A stretch of DNA of 49,126 bases from Oscillospiraceae bacterium (GTDB taxonomy: Bacteria; Bacillota; Clostridia; Oscillospirales; CAG-272): assembly GCA_015064545.1 (NCBI GenBank), contig SVSA01000003.1, positions 1 to 49,126 of the forward strand, in the 5' to 3' direction. How positions within the stretch are numbered: the first letter of the stretch is position 1; every line of letters starts with the position of its first letter. Below are positions 14,757-24,279 of this stretch, one piece after another. The notes under the pieces are model-generated. The model worked only from the letters and a program-made list of their open reading frames with translations, ran no database searches and had not been told where the DNA came from. A program made the position numbers and the translations under genes.

Positions 14757-16232
14757 TTAATGTTCGGCGGCCTGCGCGGCAATGGCGTTAAGGAAGGCCT
14801 CGAATTTTTGTTGATAGAAGTGAGAACGTGCGGGATCGGGATATACGGTTTTCCGTACCGCAATCATGGAGCGACAGGCGGCATCGATGCTTTCGTAGAG
14901 ACCGGCGGCTGTACCGGCACAGATGGCGGCACCGAGCGCTCCGGCCGAATGACCATCCGGAAGCTCAATGGGATGTCCGAGAATATCGGCAAAGATCTGC
15001 ATCCAGACCGCGCTTCGTGTGGCACCGCCTGTCATACGAACGACAGGACGATGAATGCCGGCTGCCTTGAGGTTCTCCAGATGATATCGATGCCCCATTG
15101 CAACACCTTCATACAGAATACGCAACTTTTCAGGCAGGGGTGCGGCCTCGGCTTGCTGCGAAAAGCCTCCCTTGAGAAAAGGCATGGTGGGAAGGGGCTT
15201 GACATAGGGCAGATACAGCGCCTCCGGATTGGTGTGCCAGTCGGTGTTCTCGACCAGCTCGTCGCACGCACGGGGCGTGAGATCGGGATGCCGGCTTAAG
15301 AAGACCTCCAAATTGATGGCCGAGGTGGGGCTGGATTCGATGTTGATGTACTGCGCTCCATCGGCGTACAAATTGCAGGAGAAGAGGCGGTCGCTGATGA
15401 CGGGTGCTTCGGAGAATGCGGCATTGATGCTCCAGGTTCCGGCGGTTACCGAATAGCGATCGGGAAGAACAGCACCGCCGCCGATGCAACAGGCGTTGAC
15501 ATCGAAATTACCGGCGGTAACCGCGGTTCCGACCGCAAGACCGGTTTCGGCTGCGGCCTTCTCGGTGACACAACCGATCAAGCTGCCGGCTGCATAGGCG
15601 GGTGGCAACAGATCGGCAAGCTCGGGAAGCCCGTAGGCTTCACAAAGCGCAGCATCGGTTTGCTTGGTTTTCTGATCAATCAGACCACAGGTTCCGAGAC
15701 TGCCGTAGTCAGAGGAAAGAACACCGCAAAGACAATAATTGATCCAATCGGCGCAAGAGAGAACCGAGCCGATCGCTTGATAACGTGCAGGCTCTGTTTT
15801 CTTTAAGTGCACCAGGATGGGAACCGGCTGGCCGGCCCAGGGAGGGCACAGAATCTTGCGGCGGATGGCCTCAGCCCGTCCTGTTTCCTGCCAATCGGTA
15901 ATAACGGGAGAGGCGCGCAAATCGGTAGAGAGAATGGCCGGCATGAAGGCTTTTCCCTGCCGATCGACGGCGTATACCCCGTTACCGTGACCGGATACGC
16001 CGATCGCGGCGATGGAGTCGGACGGAAGGGTGGCGGTGATCTGCTGCAAGAGACGCTGAACATTTTGCCAAAGAAGGTTCATATCCAGCTCGGCGGTGAT
16101 ACCGTCTTCGGTATAGTAAGCGCCGGTGGGAGCGGAAACGGAGGAGAGCTCCTTTCCTTCGGTATTGAACACACAGATTTTGAGTGCGGTTTGACCGCAA
16201 TCGATGCCGAGAATGTGCTTGGAATTTACCAT
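14757..16232 (-). CDS. FGGY-family carbohydrate kinase, LyxK/YgcE-like
   Basis: 491 aa. N-terminal phosphate-binding strand GIDCGQTALKICVF; the segment GVSGHGNGVYAVDRQG followed by AILSTDLRA strongly recalls E. coli L-xylulose kinase LyxK; the C-terminal FGGY signature region reads VRMTGGATRSAVWMQIFADILG, then GALGAAICAG. It phosphorylates a ketose or polyol with ATP. ATG 16232 has AGGAGGAGCT upstream. It is the first gene of the operon FGGY kinase, aldolase, 2-hydroxyacid dehydrogenase, SDR, and is divergent from a SorC-type regulator. L-xylulose or a related ketopentose is a plausible but unproven substrate. Confidence 0.88.
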   Translation of the reverse strand: MVNSKHILGIDCGQTALKICVFNTEGKELSSVSAPTGAYYTEDGITAELDMNLLWQNVQRLLQQITATLPSDSIAAIGVSGHGNGVYAVDRQGKAFMPAILSTDLRASPVITDWQETGRAEAIRRKILCPPWAGQPVPILVHLKKTEPARYQAIGSVLSCADWINYCLCGVLSSDYGSLGTCGLIDQKTKQTDAALCEAYGLPELADLLPPAYAAGSLIGCVTEKAAAETGLAVGTAVTAGNFDVNACCIGGGAVLPDRYSVTAGTWSINAAFSEAPVISDRLFSCNLYADGAQYINIESSPTSAINLEVFLSRHPDLTPRACDELVENTDWHTNPEALYLPYVKPLPTMPFLKGGFSQQAEAAPLPEKLRILYEGVAMGHRYHLENLKAAGIHRPVVRMTGGATRSAVWMQIFADILGHPIELPDGHSAGALGAAICAGTAAGLYESIDAACRSMIAVRKTVYPDPARSHFYQQKFEAFLNAIAAQAAEH

Positions 16233-16262
16233 GAGCTCCTCCTGTTCTTTCGTTCTGTGTCT

Positions 16263-16340
16263 ATTATAACGCAAATAAAAACATTTGTCAATAACAAATG
16301 TAAATTTCCTATTGACAATCGATAGATATTGTTGTATAAT
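16263..16340. promoter_or_regulatory. Divergent consensus promoters with central palindrome
   Basis: Minus strand: -35 TTGACA (16286-16291), 17-base spacer, -10 TATAAT (16263-16268), for the FGGY operon. Plus strand: -35 TTGACA (16312-16317), 17-base spacer, -10 TATAAT (16335-16340), for the SorC-type gene. A palindrome with arms ACATTTGT and ACAAATGT (16281-16288, 16294-16301) covers the minus-strand -35, and ACAAT/ATTGT half-sites recur over the plus promoter. It is the expected operator region of the adjacent regulator. Confidence 0.85.
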
Positions 16341-16452
16341 GACGATGTACCAGAGTGGTTCTATCCTTGCGGTTGGGTGAAATGCATCAAAGAACGGTGC
16401 GTTTTTTCATTCTCGGCAAGCAAACTCCGACAGAGAGAAGGGAGCAGTTTTT

Positions 16453-17430
16453 GTGAACCGGACCGAGAGCAATATTGAGCTGTTACTGAAAGTAGCAGTC
16501 TATTATTATAATGAAAATATGACACAGCAGGAGATTGCCGGAAAGCTTGGCATTACCCGTCAGTCTGTCAGCAAATATCTCGACATGGCGAAAGAGCAGG
16601 GTATTGTGGAGATTAAAGTGAAGAATCCGCTTCCCGAAACGGCGGTGCTGGAGGATGAGCTTGTTGCCGGCTTTGCCGGAAGCCGCCTTGAGCGCGTGGT
16701 GGTTGTTCCTGGCAATTTTTCGGAATATGAGCTGATTCGCCGCGTGATTGCCCAGCGAGCCTGCGATTATTTGGAGGAGCTGCTGTGCGTCGGTAACTTC
16801 CGCCGCATCGGCCTCTCCTGGGGGCGTACGGTGCGGGATATGGTAACACAGCTTCCTCAAATTTGTACCGAAGGTCGTGCGGAGGTTGTGCCGCTTCTCG
16901 GCTCCACCGATAACTCGATTCCGTACTTTATGATTAACGACATGGCAAGAGAATTTGCCTGCAAGATCAACGGCGTTACCCGCCAGATCTTTTTGCCGCT
17001 GGATGCCGAATGCAGCGAGGATTATCAGCATTACACCACAACGCGCCAGTATCGGTCTCTGATGGACCTCTGGATGCACCTTGACCTGGCGATTGTCGGT
17101 ATTGGTGCCAATCCGTTGCGCACGCTTTCGCAGCGCAGTCACTATCCCCGAGAGTCTGAGATTGTTGAAAGCATTGAGCACCGTTCGCCGGTAGGAGATA
17201 TCTGTACGCGCTATTATGATATCAAGGGAAATATTCTGACCAGTAAATCGGATTTTTTGATCTCGATTCGACCGGAAATTCTGACCGATATCCCGCGCGT
17301 GATTGCGTTAGCGGGCGGTATGGATAAAATACAAAGCCTTGCCGGCGCGATCCGTTCCGGCATGATAACCGATATCATTACCGACGAAACGACAGCCAAG
17401 TCGTTGCTTGCTTTGTCCCGTTGGCCGTAA
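16453..17430 (+). CDS. SorC/DeoR-type sugar-responsive transcriptional regulator
   Basis: 325 aa. An N-terminal helix-turn-helix (about residues 22-46, TQQEIAGKLGITRQSVSKYL) is followed by a large sugar-phosphate-binding domain of the SorC family (GLSWGRTVRDM near residue 120, GDICTRYYDIKG near 258, ALAGGMDK near 295). Such proteins bind a phosphorylated sugar and release or activate a divergent operon. The GTG start at 16453 follows AGAAGGGAGC. It should control the FGGY kinase operon and possibly the downstream genes; its effector is likely the kinase product. Confidence 0.88.
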   Translation: MNRTESNIELLLKVAVYYYNENMTQQEIAGKLGITRQSVSKYLDMAKEQGIVEIKVKNPLPETAVLEDELVAGFAGSRLERVVVVPGNFSEYELIRRVIAQRACDYLEELLCVGNFRRIGLSWGRTVRDMVTQLPQICTEGRAEVVPLLGSTDNSIPYFMINDMAREFACKINGVTRQIFLPLDAECSEDYQHYTTTRQYRSLMDLWMHLDLAIVGIGANPLRTLSQRSHYPRESEIVESIEHRSPVGDICTRYYDIKGNILTSKSDFLISIRPEILTDIPRVIALAGGMDKIQSLAGAIRSGMITDIITDETTAKSLLALSRWP

Positions 17431-17457
17431 TCCTTCTTCTTTACTTCGGAGGCAATT

Positions 17458-19509
17458 ATGAAGACAGAAATTCTTGTTGAGGCCGAAAGTTTTTCTTCAC
17501 TTGGCGGCTGGATTGTGGATCCCGGTGCGATTCATGAGATGGGATCCCCGTATTTGATGGCGCACGGGATGGGTGTTCCGGTGGCCGATGCCGTAACAAC
17601 GGTTGAGGTCGAGGAGGACGGTGCGTATACCGTCTTTGTTCGTACACGCGATTGGACGGCGCCTTGGCAGCATATCAAAAACGGATTGCCGGGCGGTCGC
17701 TTTCAGCTTTTGATCAATGGGGAAGCACTTCCCCATGTTCTTGGCACCAATGGGGCGGCATGGGATTGGCAGGTGGCGGGAAGGGTAAGCTTGACTTCCG
17801 GTGCCGTCACCGTAGCCCTGCATGACTTGACCGGCTTTAACGGCCGTTGTGATGCGATTTGCCTCTCGAAAAGCGGCGTTTGTCCGCCGAAGGAGGGCGA
17901 ACCTCTCGAAAACTGGCGTCATGAGATCAGCGGTCTTACCGTAGTAGAGGATGAGAGGGAATATGATCTCATTGTTTGCGGCGGTGGTATGGCAGGCACC
18001 TGCACAGCGCTTGCCGCCTACCGCAAGGATCTCTCGGTGGCGCTGATTCAGGATCGCCCGGTTTTGGGTGGTTGCAACAGCTCGGAAATCCGTGTGGGAC
18101 TCGGCGGCATGGTGCAGTGCCCGCCGTATCCGCGCCTTGGTTCCCTTGTAACGGAGATCGGCCCGATTTTCGGAAGCGGCGCTACCTACGAAGCGGACTA
18201 TTATGAGGATGGCCGTAAGCGGCGCGCCTTTTTGCCGAATATTCTGATTGATCCCGATACGCGCACTGAGATCTTTCTCCATGCTCCTGTTCCCAATCTT
18301 TGCTTGAATGAGTCGGTCATCCGCGTGGAGCGCGATCCGATGGATGCGGCAAGGATTACGGCGGTGATTACCAAGAATATTCGTACCGGCGTTGAAACCA
18401 GGCGTCGGGCTAAGCTCTTCTCGGACTGCAGCGGCGACGGCTTTGTGGCACGTTCGATGGGCTGTGACTATATGTATGGCCGTGAAGCTCGCTCGGTTTG
18501 GGGCGAGGACATGGCACCGGTTGAGGCCGATCGCTTGGTGATGGGTATGTCGGTTTTGTGGTATACCGAGGACGGTGTGGCTAACGAGCCTTTTCCCGAG
18601 GTGGATTTCGGCATTGCGCTGAATGATGATACTTGTATTGATACCGACCACGGTGACTGGGAATGGGAATGCGGTTTCCGGCGGGATATGCTGACCGAAA
18701 CCGAATACATCCGCGATTATGCATTGATGGTTGTGTATGCCAACTGGTCGTACTTAAAGCATCATGCCGGTACAAAAGAAAAATACAGAAACAAGAAGCT
18801 GGCTTGGGTTTCGCCGATCGGCGGAAAGAGAGAAAGCTGTCGCATTGTCGGTGATTATGTCCTGACGCAGAAGGATGCCGAAGCGGCGTTCTGCTCCTCG
18901 GATGCTACGGCGGTATCCACTTGGGATCTTGATCAGCATATGCCCGAGCCGAAAAACGACGCGCACTTTGAGGAGCCTTTCCGATCCTGCGCTTACCATC
19001 GCGGAACGGTTAATGCCTTTTGTATTCCGTATCGTTGTCTTTATGCCAAGGATGTGAAGAATCTTTTCCTCGGCGGACGGATTATCAGCGTCAGCCACGC
19101 GGCCTTTTCCTCGGTGCGCGTGATGCGTACGCTTGGCGCTTGCGGAGAAGCCGTCGGCCTTGCCGCGGCCGTTTGCCGTCGTAACAATGTCGATCCCCGT
19201 GCGGTTTATACCGACCACCTGCACGAATTCCGCGAGGAGCTTCGCAAGGGTGTCGCTATCCCTCAGCCTCACGGCTATCCGCCTCACGGCTTTGAAACCT
19301 ATCATTTCAAGGAAATCGGAAATCTTAATGCCGATGAGGCGCTGCGGCTTCCTGCGCTGAAGGCGCAGATTGATGCGATGGGTCTCTTACGGCGCTATCC
19401 CGATGAGCATTATTTCAGTGCGGCGTGGGAGGATCTGAAAAATCACAACGGCCGCTACGGTGTTCCGCAATTCCCCCTCGTCCCGGAGGACGACAGTCAA
19501 TCGGAATAA
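17458..19509 (+). CDS. FAD-dependent oxidoreductase with N-terminal carbohydrate-binding-like domain
   Basis: 683 aa. Residues 1-145 look like a jelly-roll lectin domain: VEAESFSSLGGW opens it, with GAYTVFVRTRDWTAPW in the middle. Residues 170 onward are a FAD oxidoreductase of the PF12831 type: dinucleotide motif CGGGMAGT at 174-181, then GGCNSSEIRVG, and a C-terminal FAD contact at FLGGRIISVSHAAFSSVRVM. There is no signal peptide, so it acts in the cytoplasm. It starts 27 bases after the regulator gene and is followed by a solute-binding lipoprotein and two glycosidases. Relatives occur in polysaccharide-utilisation loci with no settled reaction; oxidation of a sugar or glycoside is the likely role. 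Confidence 0.82.
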   Translation: MKTEILVEAESFSSLGGWIVDPGAIHEMGSPYLMAHGMGVPVADAVTTVEVEEDGAYTVFVRTRDWTAPWQHIKNGLPGGRFQLLINGEALPHVLGTNGAAWDWQVAGRVSLTSGAVTVALHDLTGFNGRCDAICLSKSGVCPPKEGEPLENWRHEISGLTVVEDEREYDLIVCGGGMAGTCTALAAYRKDLSVALIQDRPVLGGCNSSEIRVGLGGMVQCPPYPRLGSLVTEIGPIFGSGATYEADYYEDGRKRRAFLPNILIDPDTRTEIFLHAPVPNLCLNESVIRVERDPMDAARITAVITKNIRTGVETRRRAKLFSDCSGDGFVARSMGCDYMYGREARSVWGEDMAPVEADRLVMGMSVLWYTEDGVANEPFPEVDFGIALNDDTCIDTDHGDWEWECGFRRDMLTETEYIRDYALMVVYANWSYLKHHAGTKEKYRNKKLAWVSPIGGKRESCRIVGDYVLTQKDAEAAFCSSDATAVSTWDLDQHMPEPKNDAHFEEPFRSCAYHRGTVNAFCIPYRCLYAKDVKNLFLGGRIISVSHAAFSSVRVMRTLGACGEAVGLAAAVCRRNNVDPRAVYTDHLHEFREELRKGVAIPQPHGYPPHGFETYHFKEIGNLNADEALRLPALKAQIDAMGLLRRYPDEHYFSAAWEDLKNHNGRYGVPQFPLVPEDDSQSE

Positions 19510-19570
19510 TATGTGTGGCATGACGCATATTATCATAAATCATTTTAACAAGCCGAAAGGAGAATTTCGC

Positions 19571-21127
19571 ATGAAACAGCTATCCCTTCGTTTGACGGTC
19601 ATGTTGCTTCTTGTGGCAATGCTGGCAACAATTTTTGCCGCCTGTCAGACCGAAACCCCCGGAAATACCCCTAAGACAGACCCGGTTACGACCGATGGAG
19701 TTGAGGATAATACCTCCGAGAGCATCGCGGAGACCGATCCGATTCCCGATATCTCGCATTTGGACGGTTTGAATTATAAGGACGAGACCGTTCGGATTAT
19801 GCACCGCGGCGGCGGTACCTTCGATACCGAGTTTGAGGCGGAAGCCAGCTCGGATGATATCGTCGATCAGGCAGTATATAAGAGAAACCGTCAGGTAGAA
19901 GAAAAGCTCGGTGTCGTTTTGGAATACATTCCGAATACCGAAACCGGCTGGCAGAGCACGTATTTGCAGAAAATCCGTGCATCGGTTCTGAACGGTGACG
20001 GTGCATACGACATTTTCTCAGGTCCTGCTTATCACATCACAACACTCATTGTCGAAAATTGCTACTTTAACCTGAATAAGACAGAATACATCGATTTTTC
20101 TCATCCCTGGTGGGCCAACGGTGTTAGTGACGGTATGGCCATTGATGGTAAGGTCTATCTCTGTACCGGTGATATCTCGCTCGGTTTGGTAAAATATCTG
20201 CACTGTCTGATCTTCAATGAGAATTTGCTGGAAGATATTTACAACGATACCTATGATCTGTATCAGATCGTTCAGGACGGCCAGTGGACGCTCGAAAAGA
20301 TGGCCGAGGTGACAATGGGCACTTGGTCGGATGTTGATAAGAACAACGATGTTTCGGATGGCGACCGCTTTGGCTATGTGGTTCCCAACTCCAATCTTCT
20401 TCGTGCCTATATCGATGCTGTAAATCTTAACATTCTTCATGTTGATGAGAACGGCAATGCTGCGTTGTGGGTAGAAAACCAGACTCACGTAACCGAGGCG
20501 ATTGAAACGTTGCACGAATACTTCAATTCGCAGGATGTGCTCTATATTGGCGCCGCTCAGGGCGACCAGTATGCGCTCAATGCCAGCTATGCCGCCTTTA
20601 AGGAAAGCCGTGCGCTCTTCGTACTCGGCCGTCTGACCGATATTTCCTCCACCTATCGTGACATTTCCAGCTTTGAATACGGCGTTCTGCCGCTTCCTAA
20701 GTATGATGAGGACGATGACTACGGCGTAACGCTGTGCGGCTCCGAATCTACCTTTGGTATCAGCTCGGCGCTTTCGATGGATAAGATTAACCGTGCTTCG
20801 GCTGTTCTTGAGGCTCTGTGCTATTACAGCTATCAGGAAGTTACGCCGGTTTACTACGAAGAGGCTCTTCAGATTAAGTACGACCTGTCGGAAGATAAGG
20901 CAATCATGCTTGACTATATCCGTCAGTCGGCTACCTTCAACCCCAATTGCCAGCTCAACATTCTGATCAACAACGGCGATATCTCGGTTGCTCAGAATTC
21001 GACCGACTATGCCGTAACCTATGCGATCATTTACGATTCTTCCTGGATGAATGCTTACGATTCACATAAGGATGCTTGGCAGTTTGGCTTGAATAACCTG
21101 GTTGATAAGATTAAGAATCAGGAATAA
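19571..21127 (+). CDS. Extracellular solute-binding lipoprotein (ABC family 1 type)
   Basis: 518 aa. A lipoprotein signal ends at C25 (ATIFAAC), followed by an acidic Thr/Pro linker. The rest has the two-lobe look of large family-1 binding proteins: DDIVDQAVYKRNRQVEEKLGV near the start, the aromatic stretch PWWANG, and FGYVVPNSNLLRAY. ATG 19571 follows GAAAGGAG and an in-frame ATG-less extension upstream is rejected. No permease or ATPase genes lie next to it, so transport parts must be encoded elsewhere or the protein only captures ligand. It is placed directly before two GH2-type glycosidases, which suggests an oligosaccharide ligand. Confidence 0.85.
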   Translation: MKQLSLRLTVMLLLVAMLATIFAACQTETPGNTPKTDPVTTDGVEDNTSESIAETDPIPDISHLDGLNYKDETVRIMHRGGGTFDTEFEAEASSDDIVDQAVYKRNRQVEEKLGVVLEYIPNTETGWQSTYLQKIRASVLNGDGAYDIFSGPAYHITTLIVENCYFNLNKTEYIDFSHPWWANGVSDGMAIDGKVYLCTGDISLGLVKYLHCLIFNENLLEDIYNDTYDLYQIVQDGQWTLEKMAEVTMGTWSDVDKNNDVSDGDRFGYVVPNSNLLRAYIDAVNLNILHVDENGNAALWVENQTHVTEAIETLHEYFNSQDVLYIGAAQGDQYALNASYAAFKESRALFVLGRLTDISSTYRDISSFEYGVLPLPKYDEDDDYGVTLCGSESTFGISSALSMDKINRASAVLEALCYYSYQEVTPVYYEEALQIKYDLSEDKAIMLDYIRQSATFNPNCQLNILINNGDISVAQNSTDYAVTYAIIYDSSWMNAYDSHKDAWQFGLNNLVDKIKNQE

Positions 21128-21156
21128 GTGCAGCAAAATAATATAATAACGCAACC

Positions 21157-24100
21157 ATGTCTGTTATGAATGTAAAACGAACAATTACGCTTTGGTTTTT
21201 GGCCTTGTTATTGGTACTCACTCCCATTCTCCACGCCTGCGGCGTGGAGAATGGCGGGGATGACAATACGGGTGAACCGTCCGGCGAAAGCGAAACCACC
21301 GATTCCTTAACACAGGAAGAAACGCCCGGTTCGGCCGAAGCTGACGGCCGCTATCTTGACGGTATTCGGTTAGCGGATTGGCTCTACCGCGCGGATAAGG
21401 ACAATGAAGGCTTGGAGAAGGGCTGGCATACGAAGTCTACCTCAATCGGATGGACAAAAACGACCTTTCCCGAAAGCTACAGTTATAGCACCTATAGCTG
21501 GTTTTCGCTGAAATTCCGCTGCGACGATCTGGCCCTTAACGAGGGCGAGCGGGCCTTGATTCGGTTTTCCGGTATGCCGTATTATACCGAGTATTGGCTG
21601 AATGGTGAAAAGATCGGCGATCATACCGGTCGCTTTGATGCTTTTACCTTCGATATTACGGAACAGCTCAAGGTAGGAGAGGAAAACTACTTCGCCATCC
21701 GTTGTACCAATCCCGATACCAAGAATGATCTTGACGGCTTGCTGTATAAGCATATCGGCCTTTCCTTTACCGCAAATCCCCGTGTACAGGAGCCGGCCTA
21801 TCTCTATGTTGTTCCCACGGTTTATGCCGAAGACGCCGTTGTCGAGGAAAACTGTGAGGACGGTACCGTTTCGATTCACCTAACGCTTCGTAACACTACC
21901 TCGGAGGCAATGAATGTGGTGCTGGAAAGCGCGATTTCCGAGGAAGCTACCGGTATTCGTTTGGAACGTGTCCGCACGACCGTAACAGCGGCACCGGGCG
22001 TTTCGACACATACCGTCTCGATTAAGCTCAACAGCTTCCGTTATTGGAGTCCCGAAGACCCGTTCTTATATCACAGTGAGGTAACGGTAGAGAATGCCGA
22101 CGGCTCCGAGGATACCCTCAGCCGTCTGACAGCATTCCGTACGCTGAAGGTTAATGAGGACGGTTACTACGAGCTTAACGGTGAGACTTACTTCCTCAAG
22201 GGATTGCTGGTCACCAATGTGTTTGCCGAGTCCTTTGAAACCGGAAAGAATGCCTCGTATTATTATGACTATATTACCTATCTGAAGGCTGCCGGCTTTA
22301 ATACGCTTCGATTCCTTGATACGGTACCTCTTCCCGAAATTCTGGATTGGTGTGACCGTATTGGTATGATCGTGTATTCCGAGCATCCGATGGCTTGGCA
22401 CAAGGTTGACGATCCGCAGGGAAGAACCGAGCAGCTCTTCAAGGATACGGTGATTGCCGCCTTGAAAACGCTTCGTTCCCATCCGAGCGTGTTGATCTTT
22501 GGCTTCCAGAATGAAACCGATATCAAGACGTCGTCAGGCGAAGCCACGATTGATCTTTATGAAACCATCAAGAGCGGCCCCTCTTGGGCGCGCCAATATG
22601 CCGAGGATATGGTATTTATGCTGCAAAGCGGCCGTTTTGACGGCAACCGCAGTCTCGGCTCGGCCTCCAATCCCGGTAGCACCACCTGGGATGGCTATAT
22701 GGGAAATGAGGAGGCAGGAGCATCGGAGGAGCTGATTCCAAGCCATGTCAGCAATATGTATTCGCGAGACATGGGGGATATTCACTTCTATCCGCTTCAG
22801 CCCTATGACAGCGAGGTGCTTGCCAAGTACCGCGCGCTGGAACAATATAAGCGCGGGGTTCTGCTTTCGGAAGCGGGAATCGGTACGCTTTATAACATCG
22901 TTTCACTGCTTGCCAACCGTGAGCTTCACGGTATTTCGACAAACGGTTCGGCGTATTTGCCGCAGATTTCGGAGCTGAGACAGTACTACACGAGCTATGG
23001 CCTTGACCGCATCTTCACGTCACCTGAGGCATTGCTTCGCGCATCGAACAAGATGTCGGCGCTGCAAAAAACACGCCTGATGTCGTATATTCGCAGTATC
23101 GATACGATGAACGGGTATATTATGACCGGCGGCATCGACCTGAATGGTCTCGGCGAGGGCATGGTCGGTGAATACGGCGAAACCAAGGATGGCTTTGCGG
23201 AGGCTTTGGCAAACGGCTGGGAGGATTTACGGTTTTCGATTTTGACCGATTCTCTGACCTATTACCGCGGTGCCTCCATGACACTCGATATTGAGCTTTC
23301 GGATCTGAAGCAGCAGCTGACATCCAACCGCGAGTATACGGCTGTTGTCAGTATCCGCGGTGAAAACGGAACCGTGTGGCAGAAGAAGTATACCTTCAAG
23401 CCTGCGGGTGACCCGTTTAATACCGCCATCTGCAGCGAAACCGTGAAGCTGGACTTCGCCGGCGGAGACTATGTTATCAATGTTGAGTTAGAAAAAGGTG
23501 CGCTTCCGGCCAATAACGAATATGCGATATCGGTTTTTGACCGTGACTCTCAGGCAAGTGTTCGGGGAAAGACCGTGTATACCATCGGTGTCAAAACCGC
23601 GGTAACCGCCTTCTTGACCGAACGCGGGGCGACTGTCCGGTCGTATACGGCCGGGGACACGATCGGTAAGAATGTTCTGCTTGTCGGCAGTAATCTGAAT
23701 GATAGCAGCCTGGCACAGGTTGTGGAGGCCGCCAAGAGCGGTGCTCACGTGATCTTCCTTACCAAGGAAGCCTTTACCGCGAATGCGAAGGTGCGCAGTG
23801 CTTTGGGCGTGAACGGTACGGTTTATACCTATAACGATTGGCTGTATCACGGTGAACGCATTGTCTATCGGAATGCTGTGACGGCGGGCTTACAGAACCG
23901 CTGTCTGATGGATACGCTCTATTATGAGAGTGTTTATTCCCCTACCGGTATCATCAAGGCGACAACGCCCGACGATGTCAGTATCGGCTTTGTGCATCTC
24001 GGCGGCAACGATGTGAACCAGGAGTTCGAGTTCCGCGGCGGCTATCAACTGGCTACCTACCAAAAGGGCTCGGGACAGATGACGCTTTCGACGCTGAATC

Positions 24101-24162
24101 TCAGCGACAACCTGGATTCGCCGGTTGCGGCAACGCTTCTGTTGAATTTGATTACCAAGTAA
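21157..24162 (+). CDS. Lipoprotein GH2-type glycoside hydrolase
   Basis: 1001 aa. A lipoprotein signal ends at C28 (PILHAC). Next come the GH2 sugar-binding jelly roll (about 80-200, PYYTEYWLNGEKIGDHTGRF), an Ig-like domain (about 215-325), and a TIM barrel (about 335-660). The acid/base candidate is E453 in GFQNETD and the nucleophile candidate E572 in LLSEAGIG. The C-terminal third has a Rossmann-like segment, VLLVGSNLND...GAHVIFLTKEAF, like the glutamine-amidotransferase-fold domains found in some galactosidases, and ends in GGYQLATYQKGSG. No clear ribosome site precedes ATG 21157; ATG 21166 is an alternative. It probably cuts a beta-linked glycan at the cell surface; the sugar cannot be named. 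The next gene is a paralogue. Confidence 0.85.
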   Translation: MSVMNVKRTITLWFLALLLVLTPILHACGVENGGDDNTGEPSGESETTDSLTQEETPGSAEADGRYLDGIRLADWLYRADKDNEGLEKGWHTKSTSIGWTKTTFPESYSYSTYSWFSLKFRCDDLALNEGERALIRFSGMPYYTEYWLNGEKIGDHTGRFDAFTFDITEQLKVGEENYFAIRCTNPDTKNDLDGLLYKHIGLSFTANPRVQEPAYLYVVPTVYAEDAVVEENCEDGTVSIHLTLRNTTSEAMNVVLESAISEEATGIRLERVRTTVTAAPGVSTHTVSIKLNSFRYWSPEDPFLYHSEVTVENADGSEDTLSRLTAFRTLKVNEDGYYELNGETYFLKGLLVTNVFAESFETGKNASYYYDYITYLKAAGFNTLRFLDTVPLPEILDWCDRIGMIVYSEHPMAWHKVDDPQGRTEQLFKDTVIAALKTLRSHPSVLIFGFQNETDIKTSSGEATIDLYETIKSGPSWARQYAEDMVFMLQSGRFDGNRSLGSASNPGSTTWDGYMGNEEAGASEELIPSHVSNMYSRDMGDIHFYPLQPYDSEVLAKYRALEQYKRGVLLSEAGIGTLYNIVSLLANRELHGISTNGSAYLPQISELRQYYTSYGLDRIFTSPEALLRASNKMSALQKTRLMSYIRSIDTMNGYIMTGGIDLNGLGEGMVGEYGETKDGFAEALANGWEDLRFSILTDSLTYYRGASMTLDIELSDLKQQLTSNREYTAVVSIRGENGTVWQKKYTFKPAGDPFNTAICSETVKLDFAGGDYVINVELEKGALPANNEYAISVFDRDSQASVRGKTVYTIGVKTAVTAFLTERGATVRSYTAGDTIGKNVLLVGSNLNDSSLAQVVEAAKSGAHVIFLTKEAFTANAKVRSALGVNGTVYTYNDWLYHGERIVYRNAVTAGLQNRCLMDTLYYESVYSPTGIIKATTPDDVSIGFVHLGGNDVNQEFEFRGGYQLATYQKGSGQMTLSTLNLSDNLDSPVAATLLLNLITK

Positions 24163-24179
24163 GGCTTCTTTTGTGATTG

Positions 24180-24235
24180 AGACAATGCGATGCCGCGTTT
24201 TTGGACACGGCACGCATTGTCTGCCTCGGTTTTTT
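24180..24235 (+). terminator. Hairpin with T6 between the two GH2 genes
   Basis: Arms AGACAATGCG and CGCATTGTCT (24180-24189, 24213-24222) pair perfectly and continue inward with TGCCG/CGGCA. TTTTTT occurs 8 bases later. It may attenuate reading from the first GH2 gene into the second. Confidence 0.6.
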
Positions 24236-24279
24236 GAGAATTTTGCAAAAGAATTCGATTTCATGCAAAGGATAACATT

